Source of the DNA: Clostridium sp. CAG:793
GTDB lineage: Bacteria > Bacillota > Clostridia > TANB77 > CAG-508
Length of the DNA stretch: 64,000 nt
Reading direction: 5' to 3'
Assembly: GCA_000433915.1 (NCBI GenBank)
Contig: HF993636.1
Location: 1-64,000 of the forward strand
The notes beneath the pieces were generated by a model. That model searched no databases. It had not been told where the DNA came from and saw nothing but the letters and a program-made list of their open reading frames with translations. Shown one piece after another: positions 9,554 through 18,189 of the stretch; the first letter of the stretch is position 1, and each line of letters begins with the position of its first letter. Both the position numbers and the translations under genes were made by a program.

Positions 9554-11431
9554 TTATTGTACTTTCATTGCTCTAAATGAGTTTAATACTGCAATTATTG
9601 TTACTCCAACATCCGCAAATACAGCTTCCCACATTGTTGCAATTCCTACTGCACTTAATATTAGTATTAACACCTTTATAAAAATTGCAAATGCAATGTT
9701 TTCATGAGCTATCTTTATTGTTTTCTTAGCTACTTGTATTGCTTTAGCTACCTTAGAAGGCTCATCTGTCATTATTACAATATCTGCCGCTTCAATAGCT
9801 GCATCTGATCCTAATCCTCCCATTGCAATTCCTATATCTGCTCTTGCAAGAACGGGGCTATCATTTATTCCATCTCCTACAAAAGCAAGTGCCTTTGAAT
9901 CATCTTTATTGTTTAATAATTCTTCAACTTTTGCTACTTTGTCTGCTGGTAATAATTCTGAATATATTTTATCTATATTTATTTCCTTTCCTACTTTGTC
10001 TGCAGCTTCTTTCTTATCTCCTGTAAGCATTACGATATTGCTTACTCCTTCTTTTCTAAGCATTTCTATTGCTTTTTTGCTATCTTCTTTTATCTCATCT
10101 GTTATTGCGATTCTACCAATGTATTTTCTATCTACTGCAACATACAATGTTGTTTTACTATTATCTGCTTTTTTTATTTCTACTTTTTCATTTATGAATT
10201 TTTCATTTCCAACGCAAACTTCTTTTCCATCTACTTTGCACATTACTCCTTTTCCTGCAATTTCATGTAGATCTAAAATCTTGCTTTCATCAATTTCATC
10301 TATATACGCGTTTTTTACTGATGTTGCAACAGGATGTGATGAATAATGTTCTGCATAGGCTGCATATTTTAATATTTCTGCACATTTTTCTTTTCCCTCT
10401 TTATTTAAAGGATATGAATATTTAGTTTCATCTGCTAATATAATTTTATCTACTATAAATGTGCCTTTTGTTAGTGTTCCTGTTTTATCAAATACTATTG
10501 TGTCTAATTTTGCTAGGTAATCCATATAGTTACTTCCCTTTATTAATATTCCCTGTTTTGATGCTCCACCAATTCCTCCGAAAAAGCTTAGAGGTACTGA
10601 TATTACTAATGCACAAGGGCATGATATAACTAAAAATGTTAATGCTCTATAAATCCATTCATATGGAGTTCCTATTTTTAATATAAAACTTGGCACTATT
10701 GCTATTATAAGTGCAAGTATTACAACTATTGGTGTATATACTTTAGAAAATTTAGTTATAAAATTTTCTGCAACTGCTTTTTTAGTTGTTGCATGCTGTA
10801 CTAAGTCTAATATTTTGCATACAGTTGATTCTCCATATTCTTTTTCTACTTTTATTGTAATGATTCCTGTTAGGTTTATGCATCCACTCAAAACTTCTGA
10901 ATCAACTTGAACTTCACTTGGAAGTGATTCACCTGTTAGTGCTGCTGTATCGATATTTGAATTTCCTTCTATTATTATTCCATCTAGTGGTATCTTTTCT
11001 CCTGGTTTTACTACTATTATGTCTCCTACTTTTACTTTATCTGGAGATACTTTAGTTATTTTTCCATCATCTGATTTTAAATTAGCGTAGTCTGGTCTAA
11101 TATTCATTAAATTTTCTATTGATTTTTTTGATTTATCAGTTGCTATTTCTTCAAACATTTCTCCAACATTGTAGAAAATCATTACTGCAACTGCTTCAGG
11201 AAATTCTCCTATTATTAATGCTCCTACAGTTGCTATTGTCATTAAGAAATTTTCATCAAAGATTTCGCCCTCTTTTATATTCTCAAAAGCTTCTTTTATT
11301 ACTTCAAAACCAACTATTATGTAGCTGATTAAAAATAATACTGTACTTAGCCATGCAATCTGGCTTTTTAAAATTATCGCTGCTATCAATAAAATTACAC
11401 TTGATACTATTTTAGCAATTTTTTCTTTCAT
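9554..11431 (-). CDS. cadA: P1B-type heavy-metal-translocating ATPase (CadA/ZntA-like)
   Basis: A 625-residue membrane ATPase that probably exports Zn, Cd or Pb. Visible motifs: TGES (166-169, actuator), the intramembrane metal site CPC (271-273), the phosphorylated aspartate in DKTGT (D315), the P1B-specific HP dipeptide in SSHPVA, and GDGIND in the hinge, with paired hydrophobic helices at both ends. It has no N-terminal cysteine-bearing HMA domain, unlike CadA of many Firmicutes. The CPC rather than SPC or CPH form and the upstream ArsR-type regulator favour Zn/Cd/Pb over copper. It is second in an operon with the regulator at 11496. Confidence 0.9.
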   Translation of the reverse strand: MKEKIAKIVSSVILLIAAIILKSQIAWLSTVLFLISYIIVGFEVIKEAFENIKEGEIFDENFLMTIATVGALIIGEFPEAVAVMIFYNVGEMFEEIATDKSKKSIENLMNIRPDYANLKSDDGKITKVSPDKVKVGDIIVVKPGEKIPLDGIIIEGNSNIDTAALTGESLPSEVQVDSEVLSGCINLTGIITIKVEKEYGESTVCKILDLVQHATTKKAVAENFITKFSKVYTPIVVILALIIAIVPSFILKIGTPYEWIYRALTFLVISCPCALVISVPLSFFGGIGGASKQGILIKGSNYMDYLAKLDTIVFDKTGTLTKGTFIVDKIILADETKYSYPLNKEGKEKCAEILKYAAYAEHYSSHPVATSVKNAYIDEIDESKILDLHEIAGKGVMCKVDGKEVCVGNEKFINEKVEIKKADNSKTTLYVAVDRKYIGRIAITDEIKEDSKKAIEMLRKEGVSNIVMLTGDKKEAADKVGKEINIDKIYSELLPADKVAKVEELLNNKDDSKALAFVGDGINDSPVLARADIGIAMGGLGSDAAIEAADIVIMTDEPSKVAKAIQVAKKTIKIAHENIAFAIFIKVLILILSAVGIATMWEAVFADVGVTIIAVLNSFRAMKVQ

Positions 11432-11495
11432 TTACTTTTCCTTTTGTAATTCATTTGGATTTTAGGATATACCCATAAACCATAAATTATTAACC

Positions 11496-11855
11496 TTATC
11501 TATTTATTGTGTGTATTACACCTTTTTCAAGTATTTCTTTTACACAATTATCTGATAATGAATAATAAACAATTTTTCCTTGTTTTCGTGCTTTTACAAG
11601 ATTAAGTTCTTTTAGTGAACTTAATTGATGTGATATTGCTGATTTAGTTACACCTGTTATTGCAGCTAAGTCGCATCCACACATTTCAGATATGTCTAAT
11701 GCCCATAATATTTTTATTTTGGTTGGATCTGAAAAAATCTTATAAAAGTTTGCAAGTTCCTCTATCCTCTTGTCACTCGGTAGTTGCTCTATTACGCTAT
11801 TTACAACATCTTCGTGTATAACTTGCATGTCACAGATTTCTATATCCTCGCTCAT
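11496..11855 (-). CDS. ArsR/SmtB-family metal-responsive repressor (CadC-like)
   Basis: A 119-residue winged-helix repressor that likely leaves its operator when metal binds. It has CDM near the N-terminus, the ...FKIFSDPTKIKIL... helix, the alpha-3 metal-site motif CGCDLA (ELCVCDL-like) and the recognition helix TKSAISHQLSSLKEL. This cysteine arrangement is typical of CadC. The frame is open 11 codons upstream, but AAAGGAG sits 6 bases before the ATG at 11855. It precedes the metal ATPase it presumably controls, and two operator palindromes lie in its promoter. Confidence 0.9.
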   Translation of the reverse strand: MSEDIEICDMQVIHEDVVNSVIEQLPSDKRIEELANFYKIFSDPTKIKILWALDISEMCGCDLAAITGVTKSAISHQLSSLKELNLVKARKQGKIVYYSLSDNCVKEILEKGVIHTINR

Positions 11856-11870
11856 ATTTCTCCTTTCTTT

Positions 11871-11923
11871 AGTTGAATGTTTATTCAATTAACATTATAG
11901 TTGAATATATATTCAACTGTCAA
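11871..11923 (-). promoter_or_regulatory. Promoter with two ArsR/CadC operators
   Basis: On the minus strand TTGACA (11918-11923) and TATAAT (11894-11899) flank an 18-base spacer. A perfect 20-bp palindrome of the TTGAATATATATTCAA type occupies 11899-11918, filling the spacer. A second, imperfect copy (TTGAATGTTTATTCAA core, 11871-11890) lies between the -10 box and the ribosome-binding site, 28 bases centre to centre. This matches the 12-2-12-like operators known for SmtB/CadC regulators. Confidence 0.85.
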
Positions 11924-11945
11924 TAGATTTATGATAAATTTTTAT

Positions 11946-11984
11946 AAAAAAAGAATGCTCCAATTTCTTGAAACATTCTTTTTT
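11946..11984 (-). terminator. Terminator downstream of the acyl-CoA ligase gene
   Basis: An inverted repeat AAAAAAGAATG/CATTCTTTTTT around a 16-base loop with a short inner CAA/TTG pairing, ending in a run of T on the minus strand. It lies about 70 bases past the ligase stop and can act in both directions. Confidence 0.7.
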
Positions 11985-12053
11985 ATCTTATCTTTCTTTT
12001 CTATTTATCATAATGATACTCCATATTTATTTTTCAGGTTTATCATATCATTA

Positions 12054-13808
12054 CTACTTATTTATTGCAAGTGAATTTTGTTCAATTATTTTTTTCATTT
12101 CTTCTTGTCTTTTTACTTTTTTGGTTGTAGTTTTTATTAGTTCTTCATCTGTTAATATTAATTTTTGTATATGTTTATATCTAGGAAATGTTGTATTAAG
12201 TTCTTTGATTTTATTCCACATAATATTGTAAATCTCTTTTTCATCTATATTTCCATATTTCTTTTTAACTTCTTCTTTATCATATACTACTTTTACTGAT
12301 AATTTGACATCATCTTTATCTTTCTCATCTGGCAAACCAAATACCATACATTCACTGACACATTCTATTCTGCCAACTAAAGTTTCCAATTCTTCTGGAA
12401 ATACTTTTTTGCCGTTTTTTAATACAATCAAATTTTTATTTCTACCTGTAATAAATAAAAATCCATCTTTATCTATATATCCCAAATCTCCTGTATAAAA
12501 CCAGCCATTTTTTAATACTTCTGCTGTAGTTTCTGGCATCTCGTAATATCCCAGCATAACATTTGGGCCTTTTACTCTAATCTCTCCTATGCCTTCTTCA
12601 TCTTTATTTACTATTTCTATTTTATCATTTATCATTGGTTTTCCTACAGAACCATTGCGTATATTCCAATTGTTTTCGGCGCAAATTACTGGTGAAGTTT
12701 CACTTAATCCATACCCTTGAACAGTTTTAATTCCTAGATCATTAAATCCTTTTGAAATTAATGGATCAGCTGGTGCTCCACCTGATATTATAAGTCTTAG
12801 TTCTCCTCCTAAAGCATCTATAACTGACTTGAATAATTTTCTTCTAACATCGATATGAATTTTTCTAAGCATATTACTAATTTTTATTGCATTTTTTATT
12901 AATTTTGTTTTTCCCTGCTTATTTACTTCTTTCATTATTGTTTTGTATATAGCTTCAACTAATACCGGAACGCCGACAAATAATGTAACTTTGTATTCAT
13001 TTAAATTTTGTTTTATGTATCTTAATCCATCTGGAAATACTGTTTTTACACCACATGCTAGCATTACTATCATACATGTAGATCCAAATATATGGTGAAA
13101 TGGTAAAAATGCTATATTAGTATCATTAGGTCTTATGTCTTCTACTTTTTGCATTGCATATATATTTGATACTATGTTTTTTTGTGATAACATTACTGCT
13201 TTTGATTTTGATGTTGTTCCAGATGTGAATAATAATATGCTCATTTTGTTATTGTCTATTTTGACATTATCATATTCTTTCTCTTTTTGCATATATTTTG
13301 AATTTTTGTTTTTCTTGTATTCTTTTCCTTTGTTTATTATTTCTGGTATACTTAAAAATCCTTGTTCATTTTCATTCATACAAATAAATGTGCAAATATT
13401 AGTTTTATTGTTTTCTTGTATTTTTAATATTTGAGGTGTTAACTTTTGATCAAATACTATGCACTCGGCTTTGCTTCTTATTAATGAATTTTCTAATTCA
13501 TCATATTGTAAATCTTTATCTAATGGTACTGATACTATTCCTCCTAATTGGTTTGCTAAATGTGTTACTACCCAGGCATATTGATTTTTTCCAATTATAG
13601 CAGTTCTTTTATTCTCTAGTCCCATTATATAGAACATTATTCCAAGATTATGTATATCTTCTGATAGTTTTTCGTAAGTTATATTAGTTTTTGTTCCGTC
13701 TTTTTCTTTTATTACAAATGCTGTATTTTCCTTATATTTTTTTGTTGATTCTTTTATTATTTCTTTAAAATTATTGTACTCTTTTGCTTTAAACATCTTT
13801 TCTTTCAT
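12054..13808 (-). CDS. AMP-dependent long-chain fatty-acid-CoA ligase-like protein
   Basis: A 584-residue member of the ANL adenylate-forming superfamily, which activates a carboxylic acid, usually a fatty acid, to its CoA ester. The ATP-binding motif LLFTSGTTSKSKAV, the GYGLSET segment, the YTGDLG motif with the following DGFLFITGR, and the C-terminal catalytic lysine region are visible. No membrane segment or carrier domain is present. I prefer ATG 13808, which has AAAGGAA upstream, over the ATG at 13835, which has no site. A palindrome upstream may be an operator. Exact acyl substrate cannot be read from the sequence. Confidence 0.85.
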   Translation of the reverse strand: MKEKMFKAKEYNNFKEIIKESTKKYKENTAFVIKEKDGTKTNITYEKLSEDIHNLGIMFYIMGLENKRTAIIGKNQYAWVVTHLANQLGGIVSVPLDKDLQYDELENSLIRSKAECIVFDQKLTPQILKIQENNKTNICTFICMNENEQGFLSIPEIINKGKEYKKNKNSKYMQKEKEYDNVKIDNNKMSILLFTSGTTSKSKAVMLSQKNIVSNIYAMQKVEDIRPNDTNIAFLPFHHIFGSTCMIVMLACGVKTVFPDGLRYIKQNLNEYKVTLFVGVPVLVEAIYKTIMKEVNKQGKTKLIKNAIKISNMLRKIHIDVRRKLFKSVIDALGGELRLIISGGAPADPLISKGFNDLGIKTVQGYGLSETSPVICAENNWNIRNGSVGKPMINDKIEIVNKDEEGIGEIRVKGPNVMLGYYEMPETTAEVLKNGWFYTGDLGYIDKDGFLFITGRNKNLIVLKNGKKVFPEELETLVGRIECVSECMVFGLPDEKDKDDVKLSVKVVYDKEEVKKKYGNIDEKEIYNIMWNKIKELNTTFPRYKHIQKLILTDEELIKTTTKKVKRQEEMKKIIEQNSLAINK

Positions 13809-13896
13809 ATCTTTTTCCTTTACTTCGTCAGCCATTGTTAAAATGTAGCTTAACTCTTCATGTTATTTTACCATAGTATTTATATTTTGAATATTA

Positions 13897-13911
13897 GACC
13901 GCTCAGTCGGT
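13897..13911. promoter_or_regulatory. GC-rich imperfect palindrome, possible TetR-type operator
   Basis: GACCGCTCAGTCGGT stands out in a very AT-rich spacer between sigK and the acyl-CoA ligase. ACCG/CGGT half-sites of this kind are known for TetR/AcrR regulators. It lies about 90 bases upstream of the ligase start, and no TetR gene is in the window, so the assignment is inference. Its short stem is a poor terminator for sigK. Confidence 0.35.
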
Positions 13912-13915
13912 ACAA

Positions 13916-14617
13916 TTATTCTTTTATTTCTTTTGCAAGTTTGTTTATTGCTTTAGTTTCTATTCTTGAAACATACGATCTTGATATTCCCATTTCTTTT
14001 GCTATTTCATGCTGAGTTTGCGGCTCTGCTCCGTTTAATCCAAATCTTAATTCTAAAATAGTTCTCTCTCTTTCTTGCAAACTACTTTTTATTTTTTCAT
14101 ATAATTTTTTTATTCTTAATTTTAGTTCAATTTCTTCTTCTATTGGTTTATCATCATTTTCTAGTATCTCTTTTAATGTTATTGTATTATCATCTTTGTC
14201 TTTTCCTATTGGATCTTCTAAATAAACTTCTGAATTTAATTTTTTTATAGATCTAAGATACATTAGTATTTCATTATCAATACATTTTGATATGTATGTT
14301 GATAATTTAATATTTTTATGTACATCATAACTGTTTATTCCTTTTATTAATCCTATTGAACCTATTGATATTAAGTCATCTTGATCAACATTTGAATTTG
14401 CATATTTTTTGCACACATGTGCTACTAGTCGTAAGTTATGTTCTATTAAAATATTCCTTGCTTCCTCATCCCCTTTGCTCATCATTTGTATGTATTTCTT
14501 TTCTTCTTCACTGCTTAAAGCTTCTGGAAACAAGCTATTATTGGCTATGTAACCAACAGCAAATGTCCCAGAACCCATAAAGGATAAAAATCCTCCAATT
14601 ACTCCTCCAAGAAACAT
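13916..14617 (-). CDS. sigK: Mother-cell sporulation sigma factor SigK, with pro-sequence
   Basis: A 233-residue sigma-70 family protein closely resembling SigK, the late mother-cell sigma factor for coat and germination genes. The hydrophobic N-terminus (about 1-30) is the expected inhibitory pro-sequence, followed by the SLFPEALSSEEE processing region, region 2 (NLRLVAHVCKKY, DLISIGSIGLIKGI), an EDPIGKDK linker and region 4 with the helix-turn-helix EIAKEMGISRSYVSRIE. The gene is whole, with no skin-type element. A GGAGG site lies 8 bases before the ATG, and CATATAATA further upstream resembles a SigE/SigK -10 box. SigE is the closest alternative, but the region 2 and 4 wording fits SigK. 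Confidence 0.92.
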   Translation of the reverse strand: MFLGGVIGGFLSFMGSGTFAVGYIANNSLFPEALSSEEEKKYIQMMSKGDEEARNILIEHNLRLVAHVCKKYANSNVDQDDLISIGSIGLIKGINSYDVHKNIKLSTYISKCIDNEILMYLRSIKKLNSEVYLEDPIGKDKDDNTITLKEILENDDKPIEEEIELKLRIKKLYEKIKSSLQERERTILELRFGLNGAEPQTQHEIAKEMGISRSYVSRIETKAINKLAKEIKE

Positions 14618-14682
14618 AAAAGCACCTCCGATTAAACTTACATTTTATTATATGCACGTTTAATTCAGAAGTGCCTGACCTC

Positions 14683-15912
14683 TTATTTTTTTCTTCTTAT
14701 CATCCAACCAGTTTCACATTTTATAGGCAAATGCATTTTTACTGATTGTCCTAATTTTCCTGGATTTACAGTTTCTATTTCTTCATCTGTTTCTGTATCC
14801 CACATTTTGTTTATAGTAAATTCTTCTGGTGTTATTCTATCTGGAATTAATATTTCCATTTTATCTCCGACATTTAGCTTGTTTCCTATCTTAAGAATTG
14901 ATTTATCTTCATTATATTCTAATACTTGTGCTCCATATTCATATTCTGGATTATATTGTTTTCCTTCATATTCTTGAAAATCTTTATTGCTTTTATCATT
15001 AAAGAAAAACTCTGTTAACCCTCTTGTTTTTACTTTTTCTAGCTCTGTTAAGTATTTGTTATAATCATATCCTTGTGGATTATTTATATAATCATCTATC
15101 GCATTTCTGTATGCATTAACAACACTTGCAACATAATATTCAGATTTTAGTCTACCTTCTATTTTTAAGCTGGTTACTCCCATGTCAACTATATCTGGTA
15201 TTCTTCTAATTAGGCATAAATCTTTTGAAGATAGTATATATGTTCCATTGCTGTCATCTTCAACAGGCATTAAATTTCCTGGATTATTTTTTTCTTCTAA
15301 ATATACATTATATGCCCATCTGCAACTTTGTGCACAATCTCCTAAATTTGCGTTTCTACATGCAAGAAAATCACTTAGATAGCATCTTCCTGAATATGCC
15401 CAGCAAATTGCTCCATGTACAAATATCTCTGTTTCAAGTCCTTGTGGTATATTGTTTATAAGTTCGCGGATTTGTTCTTTGTTCATTTCTCTTGATAATA
15501 TAACTCTTGATGCTCCATTTTTGTACCAAAATTTTGCTGTATGGCTACTTAAAGTATTTGCTTGTGTACTAATGTGAATTGGTATGTCTGGTGCTATCTC
15601 ATGTATCATATCAACAACTCCACCGTCTGATACAATTACGGCATCAACAGCTAATTTGTTTAACATTTCTACTTGTGATTTTATATCATCATACATATTA
15701 TCTGGTGCATAGATATTAATGGTTGTATATACTTTCTTTCCTATACTATGAGCATATTTTATCGTTTTAGCTAATTCATCATTATCAACTTCTGCTCTGC
15801 TTCTTAATGACAATGCTCCTGTTCCACAATATACTGCATCTGCTCCATATAAAAATGCTACTTTTGCTTTTTCGAAAGACCCTGCTGGGGCTAATAACTC
15901 TGGTTTATTCAT
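14683..15912 (-). CDS. U32 family peptidase / tRNA hydroxylation protein (TrhP/YrrO-like)
   Basis: A 409-residue U32-family protein. It begins with the PELLAPAGSFEKAKVA signature and carries the U32 cysteine cluster (CWAYSGRC...CRN...CAQSCRW, about residues 168-200) that probably binds an iron-sulfur cluster. The C-terminal beta domain covers about 320-405. Family members TrhP and RlhA hydroxylate uridine in tRNA or cytidine in rRNA using prephenate; some older members were called collagenases. A ribosome-binding site is weak: the nearest AAGGAG is about 20 bases from the ATG. It sits alone between sigK and the flavoenzyme gene. Confidence 0.85.
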   Translation of the reverse strand: MNKPELLAPAGSFEKAKVAFLYGADAVYCGTGALSLRSRAEVDNDELAKTIKYAHSIGKKVYTTINIYAPDNMYDDIKSQVEMLNKLAVDAVIVSDGGVVDMIHEIAPDIPIHISTQANTLSSHTAKFWYKNGASRVILSREMNKEQIRELINNIPQGLETEIFVHGAICWAYSGRCYLSDFLACRNANLGDCAQSCRWAYNVYLEEKNNPGNLMPVEDDSNGTYILSSKDLCLIRRIPDIVDMGVTSLKIEGRLKSEYYVASVVNAYRNAIDDYINNPQGYDYNKYLTELEKVKTRGLTEFFFNDKSNKDFQEYEGKQYNPEYEYGAQVLEYNEDKSILKIGNKLNVGDKMEILIPDRITPEEFTINKMWDTETDEEIETVNPGKLGQSVKMHLPIKCETGWMIRRKK

Positions 15913-15987
15913 GATTTTATTTTACTATTCATTCTCCTTATTATATTTGACTTTATTATTATATCAGATTTTTGGCTAAAAATAAAG

Positions 15988-16022
15988 CCCTTATTGCCAA
16001 TCTTTTTCTTTGGCAATAAGGG
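15988..16022 (-). terminator. Terminator downstream of the flavoenzyme gene
   Basis: A 13-bp perfect stem (15988-16000 with 16010-16022) with a 9-base loop, followed on the minus strand by GCTTTATTTTTAG. It lies immediately after the stop of the flavoenzyme at 16029. Confidence 0.85.
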
Positions 16023-16028
16023 TAATGT

Positions 16029-18116
16029 TTATATTGAGAAAGCTAGATCATAAGCTCCCCATATTACAGTCTTTAGATTTCCTACTTTTTCTGCATCTCC
16101 TAATAAATGTACATTTTTATGTTCTTTTAAATATTCTTCGTTTGCTAATTCTGAACCTGCTATATATCCTACTGATGTTATAACAGAATCAACTGCAAAT
16201 CTTTGTGATTCTTTTTCTTTAGCTTGTTTTATTACAATTGTTTTTGGAGTAATTTTTTCTACATTTGTTTCTGTATATACTGGAACTTCATAGAATTTCA
16301 ATAAATCTCTTAAACAACTTGAGTTTGCCATACATAGTCCTTTTACTTTTAATATATCATCAGCAACTTCGATTATAATTGGATGTTTTCCCTGCTTTAC
16401 TAAGTCATAAGCTATCTCACAACCTGTTAAGCCTCCTCCTATTATTGCTACTTTGTCTCCGACTTCTTTATATCCTCTTAAATATTCTATTGCTTCTACT
16501 GTTGTTTCATTATTAGCACCTTCAATATTTAAAGTTCTTGGTTTGGCACCTGTTGCTATTATTATCTCATCTGCTTCAATTTCTGATAAATCATCTATTT
16601 CTCTATTAAAGTCAATGTCTATTTGAAGTTCAATTGCCTTTCTTTTATACCATTCAATTAATTGTTTGTCTTTTTCTTTAAATGATGGTGCTGCAGCTGC
16701 TTTGAACACTCCGCATACTTCATTTGATTTTTCATAAATTTTTACTTGATGTCCACGTTGTTTTAATATGAATGCTGCTGTTAATCCAGCAATTCCAGCT
16801 CCTATTATTGCAACTTTCTTTGGTTCATCTGTTTTTGTTATTGTGTATTTCTTTTCATTAAATGTGCGAGGATTTAATGCACAATGTCCTTGATTCTTTG
16901 TTCCATCTTCTGTCATCTCACAACCAACACCTTTATAATGATATGTTGGCAAACATGCATTATGGCAAGAGATACAAGGTAATACATCTTCTATTCTATC
17001 TTCTTTTATTTTTGTTATGTATTCTGGATCTGCTAAGAATTGTCTTGCAATTCCCATTCCATCTAATTTTCCTTCTTCTATAGCTTTGGCAGCAGTGTCA
17101 GCTTGCATTCTTCCTGCACATACTACTGGAATTGTAACGGCTTTCTTTATTTCTTCTGCTTCATTTAAGTTACAGTTTAAAGGCATATACATTGGTGGAT
17201 GTGCCCAATACCAAGCATCATAAGTTCCATTATCTGCGTTTAGCATATCATATCCTGCGTCTTGTAGATATTTTGCTGCTTTTATTCCTTCTTTTAAATC
17301 TCTTCCTACTTCTTTATATTTGGTTTCTCCTGGTACTGCACCTTGTCCAAATCCTTTAGTCTTAGATGTAACTGAAAATCTTACTGATACTGGATAATCG
17401 CTTCCACAAGCTTCTTTTATTGCTTTTACAACTTCTACTGCAAATCTATATCTATTTTCGAAAGATCCGCCATACTCATCTTTTCTCTTGTTTGTATATT
17501 TCGTTGTAAATTGGTCTAATAAATATCCTTCATGTATTGCATGGACTTCTACTCCATCGACTCCTGCTTCCTTGCATAATAGTGCTGTTTTTGCATAAGC
17601 ATCAACATATTCATGAATTTCATTTGTTGTCATTGCTCTATGCATTATCTCTGGTAACCATCTATTAGGCTCTTCTGATGGAGCAACAAGTAAATCATTA
17701 AAATTAAATAATGGTTTTGCTAATACTTTTAAGAATTTACTTTCATACATTTGTTTTAATATTAATGGCATGGTAAAAGATCTTCCCCAACCTGCACCTA
17801 ATTGGAAGAATACTTTTGAACCATAGCTATGAATTTCATCTATTAATGGTTTTGCTTTTAAAAATTCTTTTTCTTGCTTATATGCCCACTTATTTCCCAT
17901 CATGCTTTTTAATAAAATCATTCCTGGAATTATAAGTCCTATATCATTTTTAGCTCTTTCTATATAATAATCATGAACTTTTTCTCCATTGTATTTTGCT
18001 TTTGCCATACCGTCTACTATATTAGTACCTTCCATTGGCTCTAACACAAATCTGTTCTTTATCTCTAGTTTTCCTATGTTCATTGGTTTAAACAATGCTT
18101 CATATTTTGGGTTCAT
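16029..18116 (-). CDS. Old Yellow Enzyme/2,4-dienoyl-CoA reductase-like Fe-S flavoenzyme
   Basis: A 695-residue fusion: an FMN-binding TIM barrel of the Old Yellow Enzyme type (about 1-370, with GVEVHAIHEGYLLDQF), a 4Fe-4S segment (CISCHNAC then two further cysteines), and a C-terminal FAD/NAD(P) domain with GAGIAGLTAA and GGGLTGCEIA dinucleotide motifs. The layout matches enoate/2,4-dienoyl-CoA reductases and the bile-acid enzymes BaiCD/BaiH, which reduce activated double bonds. The Fe-S region has an extra cysteine and about 12 more residues than the usual spacing. Start at 18116 has AGAGGATG upstream; the frame is open 22 codons further. Substrate unknown. Confidence 0.88.
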   Translation of the reverse strand: MNPKYEALFKPMNIGKLEIKNRFVLEPMEGTNIVDGMAKAKYNGEKVHDYYIERAKNDIGLIIPGMILLKSMMGNKWAYKQEKEFLKAKPLIDEIHSYGSKVFFQLGAGWGRSFTMPLILKQMYESKFLKVLAKPLFNFNDLLVAPSEEPNRWLPEIMHRAMTTNEIHEYVDAYAKTALLCKEAGVDGVEVHAIHEGYLLDQFTTKYTNKRKDEYGGSFENRYRFAVEVVKAIKEACGSDYPVSVRFSVTSKTKGFGQGAVPGETKYKEVGRDLKEGIKAAKYLQDAGYDMLNADNGTYDAWYWAHPPMYMPLNCNLNEAEEIKKAVTIPVVCAGRMQADTAAKAIEEGKLDGMGIARQFLADPEYITKIKEDRIEDVLPCISCHNACLPTYHYKGVGCEMTEDGTKNQGHCALNPRTFNEKKYTITKTDEPKKVAIIGAGIAGLTAAFILKQRGHQVKIYEKSNEVCGVFKAAAAPSFKEKDKQLIEWYKRKAIELQIDIDFNREIDDLSEIEADEIIIATGAKPRTLNIEGANNETTVEAIEYLRGYKEVGDKVAIIGGGLTGCEIAYDLVKQGKHPIIIEVADDILKVKGLCMANSSCLRDLLKFYEVPVYTETNVEKITPKTIVIKQAKEKESQRFAVDSVITSVGYIAGSELANEEYLKEHKNVHLLGDAEKVGNLKTVIWGAYDLAFSI

Positions 18117-18189
18117 TTTTATATCATCCTCTTTCGTGTTCCTGTTTTTCTTAATAATATCATACTGATTTTTAATTATCAATATTTTT

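Noticed and set aside
14618..14682. Terminator between U32 peptidase and sigK
   Set aside because: Only a short GCAC/GTGC pairing is present, with a long loop and no T-run.
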